From Papiliotrema nemorosa (lineage: Eukaryota > Basidiomycota > Tremellomycetes > Tremellales > Rhynchogastremaceae), in contig JASKOT010000016.1 in the NCBI GenBank assembly GCA_032158125.1, positions 62,001 through 126,000 on the forward strand: DNA of 64,000 nt, in the 5' to 3' direction. Below, one piece after another: positions 35,123 through 46,700 of the stretch. The position numbers and the translations under genes were made by a program. Under the pieces are notes generated by a model. That model was not told where the DNA came from. It saw nothing but the letters and a program-made list of their open reading frames with translations, and made no database searches. Within the stretch, counting starts at the first letter, position 1. Every line of letters starts with the position of its first letter.

Positions 35123-37649
35123 CTAGAAACCAAAAGTCTCTTGCTCCAACTCTACACCGCCTACCAATCTCCGCCTCTTCCCGGGCAATCTCCTCACTGT
35201 ATCTCTCACCGCGTTGCACATCTCCAAAGGTCCACAAACAGTCACGCAAATCCCGCTGGGATCTGTCCGTTCTCTCCGTGCCCTATCCCTCACTTCATCT
35301 GCCAACTCATCCAACATCCCCGTAAAATCAGGTCTCCGCTTCGACACGGATATGCTCGATACTGGACTGTAGTATCCTCTGCCTTTCGACGATGTCCGTG
35401 AAGAGACAGACAGGGTCTGTACTCTTGTTCGATTTAGATATTCTGCCTTTTCGCGTTCTGCAGCTGAAGGTTGCCGCCTCAATCCTTTCCGAACTTCGAG
35501 AATATCGTCGTGTTCGCTCGCGAAAGGGTCTGGATTGTGGATTGGCGTCGATGGAGAGAGTAGGGTGATAGGTGAAGAAGCAGGACACCGAGTGACATGA
35601 ATGTGTATCCGCAGACCAAGAGGTGATGGCAGATCCTGCTGTAACTTCCTCCCCTCCAGACATTTCTCTTCGAAAGCTCGAGCGTCGTCCACCAGATCCA
35701 ACAATGTAGGAATAAGCGGTCGAGCCATGTCTTCTGTCCGAACAGTCCAGACCAGATCGATCACTCGAGCGCGGACTACACCGGATGGCGCCCGATTGAC
35801 GAGATCGTGCGCTAATGAGAGGGCGTGAGTGATTCCGCTGCCTCCTGCAACTAGCAACAACCCCGAAAAGGAGGGCAACATGGTGTTTCCCAGTCCGCCG
35901 TATGGACCTTCCACAACCACTGTAGCCTGGACGACCTGATGTTGACCCTTCTCCCCTTGAGCGCGAGAGGCATCGACTGCAAAGTCGAATAGGTGCCGAG
36001 TCCACTTTCCGACCACTTTGCACATGAGCACCATCCCTTCGCCATTGGGTGCCGAGGCAATAGTAAATGGATGCGCTTGCAGTCCGTAAGTCATCCCGAG
36101 AGCGGGTATGCGTATGCGAACGTGTTGTCCCGCTCGCCATCCGTCTCGGAGTGCAGGAATAGTGATGACGGTGGTCTGGGAGTCGGGCAGGGCAACGATC
36201 TCTGCATGGGCCATGCGAGCTTTGAAAAGACCACAGATAATCGAGAAGCCATAAATCGCCATCGAGGCAACACTACCAGTGAGCTTTAGCGAGCAAAAAA
36301 GTGGGAAAACTCACCACCATGGCACGGCCACATCCACATGATAACACATCCCGATGAGAAGCATGAGCATGCCAGCAACATGGCAGACCTGGAGGCAAGC
36401 ATCAACAAAGACCCTCCCCAGGCGCTTGATGGCTCACCTTGAAGATGCCATACCAGGCATTCCGAACTTGCGGGATGGACGTCGCAGCTACGAGCATGAT
36501 TGCGACCCAAGATAGTAGACCAGCCAGAAGGAATGGCTTGGACAGCATCTTGCTCGTAGTGCCGGCCACAGCGAATTTGTGGACTTCTTGTCAGCTTTTC
36601 TACGCCAAAATGGCACTCGGCAGCTCACGATAGAACATGGTGTGAAGCGTAGCAGCGAGGAACAAGACTCTCCCTACAATCTTGTGTAACCGTTTCAGCT
36701 TCTCGTATCCCTTTCCAATGCATAAACCGATGAGATTCCCCCTCACACCCAGTGCAACAGCGATAGGGAACTGAGTGAGAGCCACGAGACCCGTCCTGTA
36801 AAAGTCGTATCCGTATCCTTTCTCCTTGGTTGTCGGCGTGACGTCGGACCGCCAAATGAGTGCAAAGGCATTGAGAACGAGGTATCCGAGGATGATGTAC
36901 AGCTCTGATAAGGAGACGGATGAAGCGATAGCTCTGGGGAGCTTGGCGAAGGGCGCATAGAGGAGGGTGGAGGAAAAGGGGAGATGGTGCAGAAGAGGAA
37001 CGATATGTGGAGGAGGCGAATACGCAGGAGCAGAGAGATTTGAGCTGAACTCCACTTCATCGAAGGGTGATGCGAAAGGATCAGATTTGGCCGAGCGATT
37101 ATCATCAGTTGAGAATCGTTTGTTCCCTGCACGCAGAACCCATCCTCTCTTGAGGTCTCCCCCTCCAGCTGGTTTCTGCTCATGGTCCTGTAATGGCGTT
37201 GCAGAGTGTGGTGGAGTGTCAAATGAATACGTCTTTTGCTTCGTCTGAGAGCGTTTGAAAGAAGCCATGAGTCGAGCGAGGAATCGAGGGTGAGAAAGGA
37301 GCATGACAAGGAGTAAGAGGCCCATGAACGCCAACATGAGATTACGAGGTGTCTGGTCTATTCTATCAGCACGGTGGAAGAAGGTTCACCCACTATCTAG
37401 ACCCGCTTGGATCGCCTGTTGATCCCTTATAATCTCTGCCTGTGTCCTTGCATCCGAGGTCGCCTCCACCGCAGCGGCAGTGACGGTCAACGCGGCATTG
37501 GTGTATGTCGAAGTGGCTGTAGGAGATGCAGTGGAGGTACCAAAGACACTGATGTCGGCAGGGAGGACAGTGGTGGGTGCAACAAAAGTTTCAGCTTGAG
37601 GTTGACCAGCGTAGATCGGGTAGCCTGATGGGTCAACCATCAAAGGCAT
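35123..37649 (-). CDS. ferric/cupric reductase transmembrane protein (FRE family)
   Basis: Five exons (37649-37394, 37357-36629, 36586-36438, 36388-36315, 36272-35123) sum to 785 aa. A Ser/Thr-rich extracytosolic N-terminus precedes a first helix (NLMLAFMGLLLLVMLL). The ferric-reductase core has the four haem histidines as two pairs: RLHKIVGRVLFLAATLHTMF and VCHVAGMLMLLIGMCYHVDV, with 13 residues between partners. The cytosolic half is an FAD/NADPH oxidoreductase: QHVRIRIPALG, HPFTIAS for flavin, LLLVAGGSGITHALS for NADPH, and CGPLEMC near the end. It moves electrons from cytosolic NADPH to extracellular metal chelates ahead of high-affinity iron or copper uptake. A ~120-residue Ser/Arg-rich insertion sits between the NADPH loop and the C-terminal CGP motif. 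The start is the first in-frame ATG after a stop. Confidence 0.92.
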
Positions 37650-38995
37650 GTTGGGCAAAAGAGTGTCGTGTCTGTGTCGTAGTCGAAGGCGATAGTCGCA
37701 GTTTCTAGGTCATACTGTAGAATAAGAACAAGTTGAATAAGATCGATCGTGACATACAATGTATTGCAAGACCGAGGGAGGTTGAATGAAACGTCTTCTC
37801 CTGATTCCAGACCAGCAAGAAGGGGTGATCGATCAATCAACACACGATGAGGGGATATCCCGCTAGGAACCCGTAACCCAAAGGGCAGTGTACACCTTTG
37901 ATCGTTGTCTAGTATGAGTGAGGCGAGATGAAGGATGACGATCTGCCAAGGGGTCGTAGTCTTGTCGACTGGAGATGTTCTCTGGGTTACCACTCAAGGA
38001 GGGTCTAAGCGGAGATCCAGCGAGGGGATTGACGCGACGTTGAACCAGCAAGTCAATGTATCAACCTCCTTTCGTCTTCGCCAGATAGGGATAAGAGACG
38101 TGCTAGACGACCAGCGTCTATGGATGAGGGTATGGAGTCAAGGGGAAAGAATGGAGAGCGAGATGTGGAGAAAGCGACTTTTGTGCTCGAGAATTGGCAC
38201 GATGAAATCTGACCGAGGGAGACTTGGAACATCCCTCAAACTTCGCCCACATTGCGGTCACTCATGAAAGGACTACGCATCAATCCAGCTGGAACGCATG
38301 GAGACAGCTCTGGATCTTGATGTCCCGTTGATCAGCAAAGACCCGCACAGCTGTATAGAGATCATGCGAGGAGGTCTCCTCAAATCTGAGACGCGTCTTG
38401 AAACGCGTCAACCGGGTTGCAGCGATTCCAACCGGGGGATTCTCCTTTATGCGCAGTCGTAGGCAACCCAGCGTAGGTCGGGTCATGGGGCATATATCCA
38501 GACAGAAGACTGACGGTCGTGCAATGCGTGACGTCTCCACGAATGCCCAGATTTCCTCCTCACCGATCTTTCGCTCGAGAATCGAACGTACCAAGCAATC
38601 AGGTAGATGCATGTTCTGTTTTCTCATAACTCTGTAAGGGCGCCAGTCGCTCGGGATCTAACCAAGTATCCGCCTCCCGATCGTCCAAACCTCATTCTGA
38701 TCGAGGCAGCGGGGCAGACTCTCGTTGGTCACCTCGTACCCGCATCACAGGCAGGCCGTCCAGGGCAGTTGCTACTGATCTCTGTCGGCACGCCGAGTCG
38801 ACTTCAGACTCGAAGGGACTACCCAGTTGCCGATCACGTCGCAGTGGCTCTGCCCGTGTCGAACGCGATAGTTTATCGAAGAAAACGATGGTGATTCGCA
38901 TCAAGCCGTCACCGTACTATCTTGAGCGACCTCCTGCATTGCTCCTCGAAACTGACATATAAGCTCATACTTCTCATCTGCATTTGAATCGATGT
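37650..38995. other. long intergenic region with a probable 5'-leader intron of the ferric reductase
   Basis: There are no convincing genes in 1,346 bp. On the minus strand 37757-37715 reads GTATGT...TTCTACAG, 43 nt, the size and ends of a normal intron here, so the reductase mRNA leader is probably spliced. Several ORFs of 60-115 codons occur on both strands (for example 38280-38627 minus and 38607-38894 plus) but show no domain or splice partners. An iron-responsive GATA site (GATAA/GATA cores occur repeatedly) would be expected for such a gene; none stands out enough to call. Confidence 0.4.
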
Positions 38996-39523
38996 CTAGC
39001 TGACCTGTTCAATCTGCCAATTGATCACTTCCTCCTTGCCCCGTAAAGAGCCTCGTTTCCTTCTCTCAGCTCTCCCCTATGTGCTTCGACTGGTACCACT
39101 CACTTTGCCAAAACTTGTATGCGGTCCTTGGTGTACTGCAACGCTTGATCGATCGGCAGGTCCATATGAACCCCGAGCCCAAGGTCTAGCGTCACATGGG
39201 TTGTATCGTATCTTGCCAATCAGCTACCACACAGATGCAAATACGGAGCTACGTACACTTGCGCATCAGCCCAGATCCCCCCTCCGAGCTCTGTCAGGGT
39301 TTCTTGTCTTCCTTGCGCATCTTTAAGACCTGTGAGCTTCACCAGAAGATCCTGGCTGATCGTCAGGGGTAATTTCCTATCTCATCGACAGGTGGAGGTG
39401 AACTGACTATTCTTCAATGTCGAGGGTCGTCTGCGCTATCTGGTTCCGAACAATCTGGAGGGCCGGTATGAGCGTGGTCGAGAGGTGCGAAGAGTAGTTA
39501 TGTATCTTGCTTGTCGACGCCAT
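38996..39523 (-). CDS. UXT-like prefoldin alpha-type protein
   Basis: Four small exons (39523-39408, 39355-39257, 39211-39104, 39059-38996) join in frame to 128 aa. The chain is a helix (LSTTLIPALQIVRNQIAQTT), a beta-hairpin core (LTELGGGIWADAQVYDTTHV, then TLDLGLGVHMDLPIDQALQY) and a second helix. That is the prefoldin alpha fold, and the hairpin matches the UXT/ART-27 pattern in which a DLG...VDT..DTSR..V.LG.GF..E core is followed by LxEAL. UXT is a subunit of the R2TP/prefoldin-like co-chaperone complex. Introns are 52, 45 and 44 nt with standard ends. The C-terminal helix is shorter than in human UXT (157 aa), so another exon may be missing. Each exon is too short to stand out alone. Confidence 0.68.
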
Positions 39524-39898
39524 GCCTGCGTGCAGATGAGGTGACGGGTCACAGATACCTGTGGTGGATCGAAAGGGGATGGTCGAGGCGGATGCCGGGA
39601 TTAGGATTCGAGTTGTAATCAGTTTCGGCCAATTTATAGTGTCATTACATTCTCGACGAGCTGAGAACCTCTTGCGGATCACCGGGTGCTGCCAGAGAAT
39701 AAAGTGCTCGTAGTGTGTTGTAAAGACTGTGCATTGAGGCTCGGACGTGCCTTTTGATTATACTGTCGAGGGCTATGAGACTATCTATGTTCACTAAAAT
39801 TACACCAAAGAGTTAAAACGATGCACTATAGAAGAAACTCTGGTTTGAAAGAGAAAAAGTCCTCGAGTCCCAAAAATCTATCGTCTCCCAGACGTCTT
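39524..39898. other. intergenic spacer
   Basis: This 375-bp spacer holds the UXT-like gene promoter and the 3' end of the cysteine-repeat protein gene, with nothing else visible. AAAATTACACC and AT-rich sequence near 39797 lie downstream of the latter gene and may hold its polyadenylation signals. Confidence 0.35.
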
Positions 39899-41948
39899 TT
39901 ACTTCTTGAGCTTCTGGTCAATGACACACTTGGTACCATCGGCGCTCTTCTTCCATCCCTTCTTGCAAGAGTAGACTTCACATTGACCCTGGTTGCAACC
40001 CATCCATCGGGCACCTTTGATCTGTGTGCAGTCTTGACCTTGACCCATGCTGGCGCAACCACCGCAAGATTGGAGGTCGGATTGAGAGTCGAGACACTCG
40101 TATTCACCCTCTCGACCTTCGACGGGGCAAGCGGCCATTTGTGTAGGACAGAGTTTGCCATCCTTGTTGGCTTCGATACCGTAAGTCTGGGAAGTGGCAG
40201 GGACGACCATCTGAGTTCCGTCGAAGAATCGTCCGGCAAGAGCTCGTCGGGTGTTGCCTCCGTTTCCACCGGTGGGCGAGACACACTTGTTGTTGACGAC
40301 GGTGGAACCCTTTGTGCAACACACTCCGGTGTTTCCAATCTCCTCGGTTCCGGCGGGACAGCAGACAGTGTTGCAAGCGGAAGCTCCCTTCTTGCAGCAC
40401 ATGCCGTTGTTCTTCCATCCGGTTTGGTAGTAGTATCCAGCAGAGGTGTCACAGATGGGGTCACAGTTTCCAGTGTTGGTGTTGTACTTTTGAGTCGAGG
40501 TGCACTTGGGTTGACAGCTCGATCCATTGTCGAGGTAGCCGACTTGGGGACAGACACAGTTACCGTTCGAGTCTTCGGAGAGGTAAGACCTGCAGCAAGT
40601 AGTCTTGCACCACGACCAAGAAGAGTCCTTGCACTTGCTGACACAAGCGGGTTGACCGTTGACAGTGCCGATCTTCTTTCCGGGGTCGGTACATTTGCAT
40701 TGACCAGTCCACCCGTCCTCGGATGAACCGTCGGGGCAGCAGACGGTGTTGCACCAAGAGAAGCCTGAGTTGGAGCACTTGTTAACACAAGAAGCGACGC
40801 CGTTGGTGGTCACGAGCTTCTGTTGAGGGTTGGTGCATTTACAAACACCACTTGAGCCATCCTCTTGCGAACCGGAAGGGCAACAGACGGTGTTGCACCA
40901 AGAGAAGCCCGAGTTGGAGCACCTGTTGACACACGAGGCGACGCCGTTGTTGGTGACGAGCTTTTGTTGCGAGTTGGTGCATTTACAGACACCAGTCTTG
41001 CCGTCCTCTTGTGACCCGGCAGGACAGCAGACAGTGTTGTAAAAGGTGAAACCGGCGTTGTTTCCGGTACATCGGTCGACACACTTGGCGTTGGCTCCGG
41101 TTCCGGAAAGAATCTGTTGTGTCGAGTCACAGACGCATTGTTTGTTGGAGTTTTCCGAAGCTCCAGTAGGGCAACATTGAGTGTTGCACCATTTCTGGCT
41201 GCTGTTGCAGACCGAGTCGCAAGTACCAGATCGGCTCATTTGGGTTCCGGCGGGACAACCACATTTACCGTTTGAACCGATTTGACCGGCGGGACAACAA
41301 TAGCTGTTTTCGTATCCGGTTTGACCGTTGGGGCAGCATACCCCGTTGGAGATCGAGTTACCGGAGGGGCAAGAGTAGGCAGGAGAACAAGTTTGACCGC
41401 TTCGGGAGCAACCGACTGAACCGCAACATTTACCGTTCTTGTATGTCTGACCTCGGGGACAGCAACCGCCGTTGGTCGAACATTGGTGAGAGCCACAAGT
41501 GGTGGAACCGCAAGTTCCATCGCTCTTCATGGGCAGAGAACCACAGTTGTAACCACCTTGTCCGTCGCAGGTGGGTTGAGCGTTGGGAGGGAAGTAGCTC
41601 CATCGACCGTTGACAGAGATCTGAAGAGTAAGCCATAAAGCTCGGCAATCATACACGATTCCAACTCACGTAGTAGTACAAGAGGTTCTTGACGTAGTCG
41701 TTAATGTTGTTGTTGTCACAGAAATCGTCGAGATCGTCCAAGCAGAGACAACCAAAGTTGTACTTGTACTGGGCCCACTGTCCAGAGACGGTGGCACACT
41801 GCTGCTTTGACCAGCCGAAGGCTCCAAAAGTCCTTGCTGTCATGTTGTGGACGACGGGCTCATCGGTGCCGAAGAGGTCGGCGGCGGCAGTGAGGGTTGG
41901 GAGGAGGGTGAAGAGGGTAGCGAGGAGGGGGAAAAGAGTGAACTTCAT
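39899..41948 (-). CDS. secreted cysteine-rich repeat protein with C-terminal CPL1/PriA-type domain
   Basis: Two exons (41948-41670, 41620-39899; 49-nt intron) give 666 aa. A signal peptide (MKFTLFPLLATLFTLLPTLTAAA) leads into a ~100-residue domain with CLCLDDLDDFC. Then come many Cys-Cys-Pro-x-Gly modules; four or five consecutive units of about 48 residues share the pattern CVxxCxxSxFSWCNTVCCPxGSxEDGxxGxCKC. Close to the end a TRRALAGRF site resembles Kex2 processing, followed by the CPL1-like domain (CPTQMAACP, LQSCGGCASMGQGQDC, GCNQGQCEVYSCKKGWKKS). CPL1-type proteins of basidiomycetes are secreted; Cryptococcus Cpl1 influences capsule and host sensing, and PriA is expressed in mushroom primordia. 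The role here is unknown. The repeats are near-identical at DNA level, implying recent duplication. Confidence 0.85.
40550..41230 (-). repeat. tandem ~144-bp coding repeats
   Basis: Successive units of about 48 codons in the cysteine-rich protein are very alike. Long nucleotide stretches around 40740-40850 and 40880-40990 are nearly the same (for example CAGACGGTGTTGCACCAAGA in both). Two flanking units are more diverged, so the array seems to grow by unequal exchange in its middle. Confidence 0.75.
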
Positions 41949-43718
41949 CTTGAGGATGATTTGTTTGAGGATGGCTTAGGGCGAGGAGGTTGAGAGAAGA
42001 GACATAGAGTGGTCGAGAGGGAGGTCGAGGCGTAGGAGAATGATAGGTCGATGTTCTATGAGAAGAAAAAGTGGTGGTGGTGGTGGTAGATGGGGGCGTC
42101 GACGATGTGTCTCCACCTTGTTCTTATACGACCTCGACCATCGACCCATCTCGCCTGTGAACGAGTTGAAAAAAGCCACTCCTTCATCTCTTCCCGTATA
42201 ACGAGACGTGGCCTGAGAAAGATAGCGCGATCGACGTATAGTCGCACCCTCTGCTCGAACACCGAGACAGCCTTGACCCTCTTGAGAGCAGTACAAGGAC
42301 AGGCGAGCCAGGAGACGTTGACGACGTTTAGCGTGACATCGTTCCCATGTCGCACCTGTGTCATTCCGTGATACTAACCTGGATCGTCTGAGCACAGACT
42401 CGGAGAGGTGAGCATTTCGGTGACCTTGGTGAGGACGTAGAAGACCCGTAAGAAAAAGAGTGAACGGGATGAATAACCTGAGACGGGTTCATCCCGTTAG
42501 GTCAACCCGGCTCCCGAAAAAGTCGACGTGCACATTGTCGAGCCGATCCAGATCCGAGCGGTCAGAGTCACAACGTGGTGCTGGCGCTGGCACGATGAGG
42601 AGTGAAAAATTAGTCCGAACATCCCTTACCGGGACGGATTATCCTACCGGCCGTAGATCGTTCTTATTTAGACATAAACGGCCACGTCAGTTCATGTCGG
42701 TGAGACGTAGAAGGGTGATGTGTGAAGGTCGACTTCCCGAAGATCCCGTTTCAGGTGAATAGTGAGCCGGTCAAGGGGACATGTGAATTTCGGGAACAAG
42801 TGACAATAAATGCCTGGTGTATCAACGTCGAGAAAAATTGCCAGAACAAGCGTACTCACGTAAGATTATTGCCAGTCTCTCCTCAGACGCTTGATCCGAG
42901 TCATACTTCGCATGCAGGTTTATGGATATCCATTCATCGGAGTAACCCTGTGAGCTATTGTGAATCCCAAGACCCGGTCTCAGTCCAGGGTGAGGGGTCG
43001 ATCCTGACTCAGATCCTCAGCCCACGCCGGATGCTGATAGATCGGGGTTGGAGCGTCTCAGCAGAGCATGTGCATATCTGGGCATATATGTTCCGCGGCG
43101 TTTGGCGCACAAGGGGTTTCAGAGATGGAATGGGGAGCAGCAAAGCGAGCAGAGGAGATTGTCATGAAAAAATGTCTCGGATGACAAATTAACCTTCCTA
43201 AATGGGGATTTTACGACTGGCACCTTTCTTCGCCTGAGAGAGGAGGGGACACTCGGCCCCCTTGCATATGTTTTGTACATGTCGGGTGTATACTTCACCC
43301 TGATAGCATGTATGGCAGCGTTACCCTTAATCGGGACAACGGGATCGTCGGGATCTTCGGGAAGACTGCACTATCAGCTGTATAGTGGCAACTTCGCGTT
43401 ATTCACTTGCCTAACACGACCCCTAAATGGACCTGCTCGAGGCCTTGCTATACACATCTCATTAAGCCCTCTAGATCGATCGTTACAGGAGCTCGTTGAG
43501 ATGCACTCCAGCTGCCTCGGGCCCCTCGCTAGACACAACGTGAAGTCCAAATGATGCTCCCGCTCGAAACAAATCACAGTCCACTCTTGATACATCATTA
43601 TTCGTACCTCCATTCAAGTCAAACAGATTAATCGCTTCCATCCACGGTTCAAACACCGCAAAGATTGTCCATCTCAGGCACCCCAAAACATCTTGACCCG
43701 TACCTCCATTCAAATGCT
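41949..43718. other. long intergenic region: promoter of the CPL1-type gene and 3' flank of kinesin-5
   Basis: There is no convincing gene in 1,770 bp. The stretch 41960-42200 is a purine/GAGG-rich leader of the secreted protein on the minus strand, with a GGTGGT run at 42072-42090. An open frame at 42722-43192 (156 codons, GTG start) lacks any domain, coding codon bias or splice support. Large upstream regions are typical for regulated secreted-protein genes. Confidence 0.4.
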
Positions 43719-46700
43719 TTACTTTCTAACTCTTCTTGGGATGTTGGCGCCTCCTTCGCCTAATATCGGGATCGCCATCCTTCCCGTCTCTTCTCTGCAT
43801 ACCTTTCCCACGTCGTTTCGCTTTGAAGGGGGCTTGATCTGTGACAGTCCATTTATAGAAGGTGCAGTCGGCAGATCTGGCGAGGGAATCCTCTGGTTCT
43901 CTGAATCGTCCGAGAGGGATTGCTGAGAGTGAGATCGTGTAGGGCGTACTCCATTCATGGGCACTGAAAGCTCCGTCGGGAGTTGCGCCTCCATGTCTGC
44001 GCTTTCAGACTGTAGATTTGCGCCCGGCGAGGCAGTCGCTTTACGTCGCATAGCCGCAATCAGAGCTTCCCTAGGCTCTGTCCTCTGCCAATCGCTCGGG
44101 ACGTTCCAGACTTTCTTTCGTGGCGTGACGCCAGTCGAGACATCTTCAGAGATTTCCTCTGTAAGGAACTTTGCCGTTCGTTCGTTCATAAGAACCAAAG
44201 TCGATGAAGATACAGCATGATACTTGTCGAACGATTTCGATGTCTTTGCGTGCTGCAATAATCAGCAAACCGTCACACTGGCACAAATCTGGATCTCACG
44301 GAGGCAAGAAGGTTGGAGCTGAGTGAAGCAATGTCGTCGCACATTGCAGACGTCCTCGACAAGGACGTTTCATGCGTAGACCGCGCGTTGTCCACAACCG
44401 CAGCCAGGCTCTCCATCTCAGTCCTCGCTCTGGAATCTGCAGAAGTAGCCACTGAAGCATATCAGTATTGATCACTGCGGCTTTTAAAGGAAGCTCACCG
44501 GAAGAAACAGTCCCGCTCAGGTGATCCATCCGCCCATCGAGGAGGGTCAAGTTGCGGTCAATCTCGACACCAGCCTCTTGACCGAAATGCTGTAATCTAC
44601 TCTTCACACCAGATCGAACCTCTTGAAGAGCCTGTCTATCAGCTATGATTCCAGAAGAGCCGAATGATCACTGACCTTCTCTCCAGCACATCGCTGATCT
44701 GTGCCAGTCCTGGACGCAAGTTGCATATCGTCGTCGACCTCTTCAACCCTCCTCGAAGATACACTATATCTCGCCTCGATATTCGTCGAGTACTGCTCCA
44801 TCTCCGCGATGCCCTCTTCGTTGGCAGACTGGACACCACTGATTGCACTTGACCAAGAAGCATCCTGGGCATCGGTAAAGTCTACCACCAGATTTGTCAA
44901 GTTTGATATCAGATCCGTGCGCAATTTAGCCGTTTTGGCCTTTTCATCCGACAACATTCGCGTCAACAGCGCATTTTGAGCGCGCAGTCGAGCCATCTGT
45001 CGTCAGTGGCACGTCTGCCGGGATGATCTTACCTCGGAGTTCGCCATAGTGACAGCGTGTTGCTTGGCCACTTGAGCATCTTGGATCTCCTGCGCCAAAT
45101 GAGTTCTTGCTGTAGTGATGACCGCATCGACGAGATCTGCGGTCGACCCAAGAATACCCTCCACCACGCTCAGATGCTGTTGCTGGTGTTCCAGGATATC
45201 ATCAACCATACTCGTGTTCCGCTCGTTGATCGCTGCAGCCCATTGCCTGATAGACGTTTGGACATCGCTCTTGATGCTTATTAGACTCTCAGCCAACGAG
45301 GTAGCCTCCGCCTGCCCTGTCGAGATCTGACCTGATAGTGTCCCGATCAGTATGTTGAACGAGGCGAAGGATGCCTCGAGAGCAGCGATATCACGTTGCG
45401 AGATCTGACAGTCAGTCTGTCATTCAGTCGATCGAGGAGACATACCTGTTTCCCCTTCTTCGCATGGATGTTCATTTCACCTTCCAGCTGTTTACCCATC
45501 TCGCCGTGTGCTGAATGCATCTTGGCCAGGCCTTTACGGAGATCCTGCGACAATCCCTGCAAGTCCGCCCCGAATCTTGTCGTTGCATCGGCATTGTTCC
45601 CCAGTACCGATGCTTTCCTCGCTAATTGTCAATTGAGACTCATCACCGCCTGCGTTACTCACCAAGCTTTTCGAAAAGCCCTCCGACATCCGAGACACTT
45701 TCCTGCGCGACATCACGTAGGCCCTTTGCTACTCCATCAAGCCTCGCCTCTCCCGCTTCATACGCCTGCGCTACGACCATCTCTTCTTCCAGCCGTTGTC
45801 GGTTCACCTCGAGCTCCTCCTTGATCTGCTGCAACAACTCGCCAAGCTGCCTCTCTGCCTCTCTCGCTTCTTTCAGCTCTTCATTAGTCGCTAACATTCT
45901 CGAAGAAAGTTCGTCGAATGCCTTCTTCTTGGTCGCCAATTCGACGGTAGCAGAGCTGGCTCTCAGTTTTGCCTCGTCATAGTCGCTTTTCTGTTTCGCC
46001 AGGTTTTCCTGCATTTCCATCCATTGTTCTTCCGGTATGTAGATACCATTCTTCTCCCTGGCTGCCAAGACTTCCGCCTTGAGCTTCTCGATATCCGAAA
46101 GGTACTCTTTGAGTAAGCCAGTCTTGGTGAGATGCTGATTGAGTTCAGGTCGATTTCGGATGGATTTGGCTCGAATGGCATAGTCTAGCGTGGATAACGT
46201 CTCCTCCATATTGGATCGAGTGGGCGAAACAGTCGCGACAATGCATGTCTTTGTCTTTCCTCCGAGTGAATCTTGCAGTAGTCGAGTGAGTTTCGACTCC
46301 CGGTAGGGTATATGCGGGCCTTTCTCCACCAGTGCTGAGATAACCCGACCAAGGGTGAGCAGGGACTGATTTATCATTCCTGCTTCTCGAGCTCGTTTGT
46401 CGGTAGCTCCTGATCGTCCGATGGCTTCTGATCCCGCAAGATCGACCAGATTGAACTTGCCCACCTTGAGGAGGTCCTCTCCTCCCGTTGCAACTCCGAC
46501 CTCCTTTACATGTACCGTTATCGACAGAATTGTATGAGATCGCCTGGGCAGTATCAGCACGGTTCCTTCGACGTTGAAAAGACAGCTCACGAGGACTCTG
46601 TATTCATCTTGGTCTCGGCAACTTGCCTCTTCTGACACCCTCGATTGACTACCGCCAAAGCTTCCCGCAACGTCTTGACACCGACTTCTTCCAGGCCTTG

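Noticed and set aside
38555..38600. tRNA-like TTCGATT loop on the minus strand
   Set aside because: Stem bases do not pair and no anticodon arm can be placed.
39821..40726. 301-codon plus-strand ORF antisense to the cysteine-rich protein
   Set aside because: It is a shadow: the repetitive Cys/Gly coding strand read backwards lacks stops. Composition is Ser/Val/Leu/Gly noise, and the sense frame has signal peptide and domains.
42722..43192. 156-codon plus-strand ORF in the intergenic region
   Set aside because: It starts with GTG, has no coding-like codon use, no domain and no plausible splice partners.
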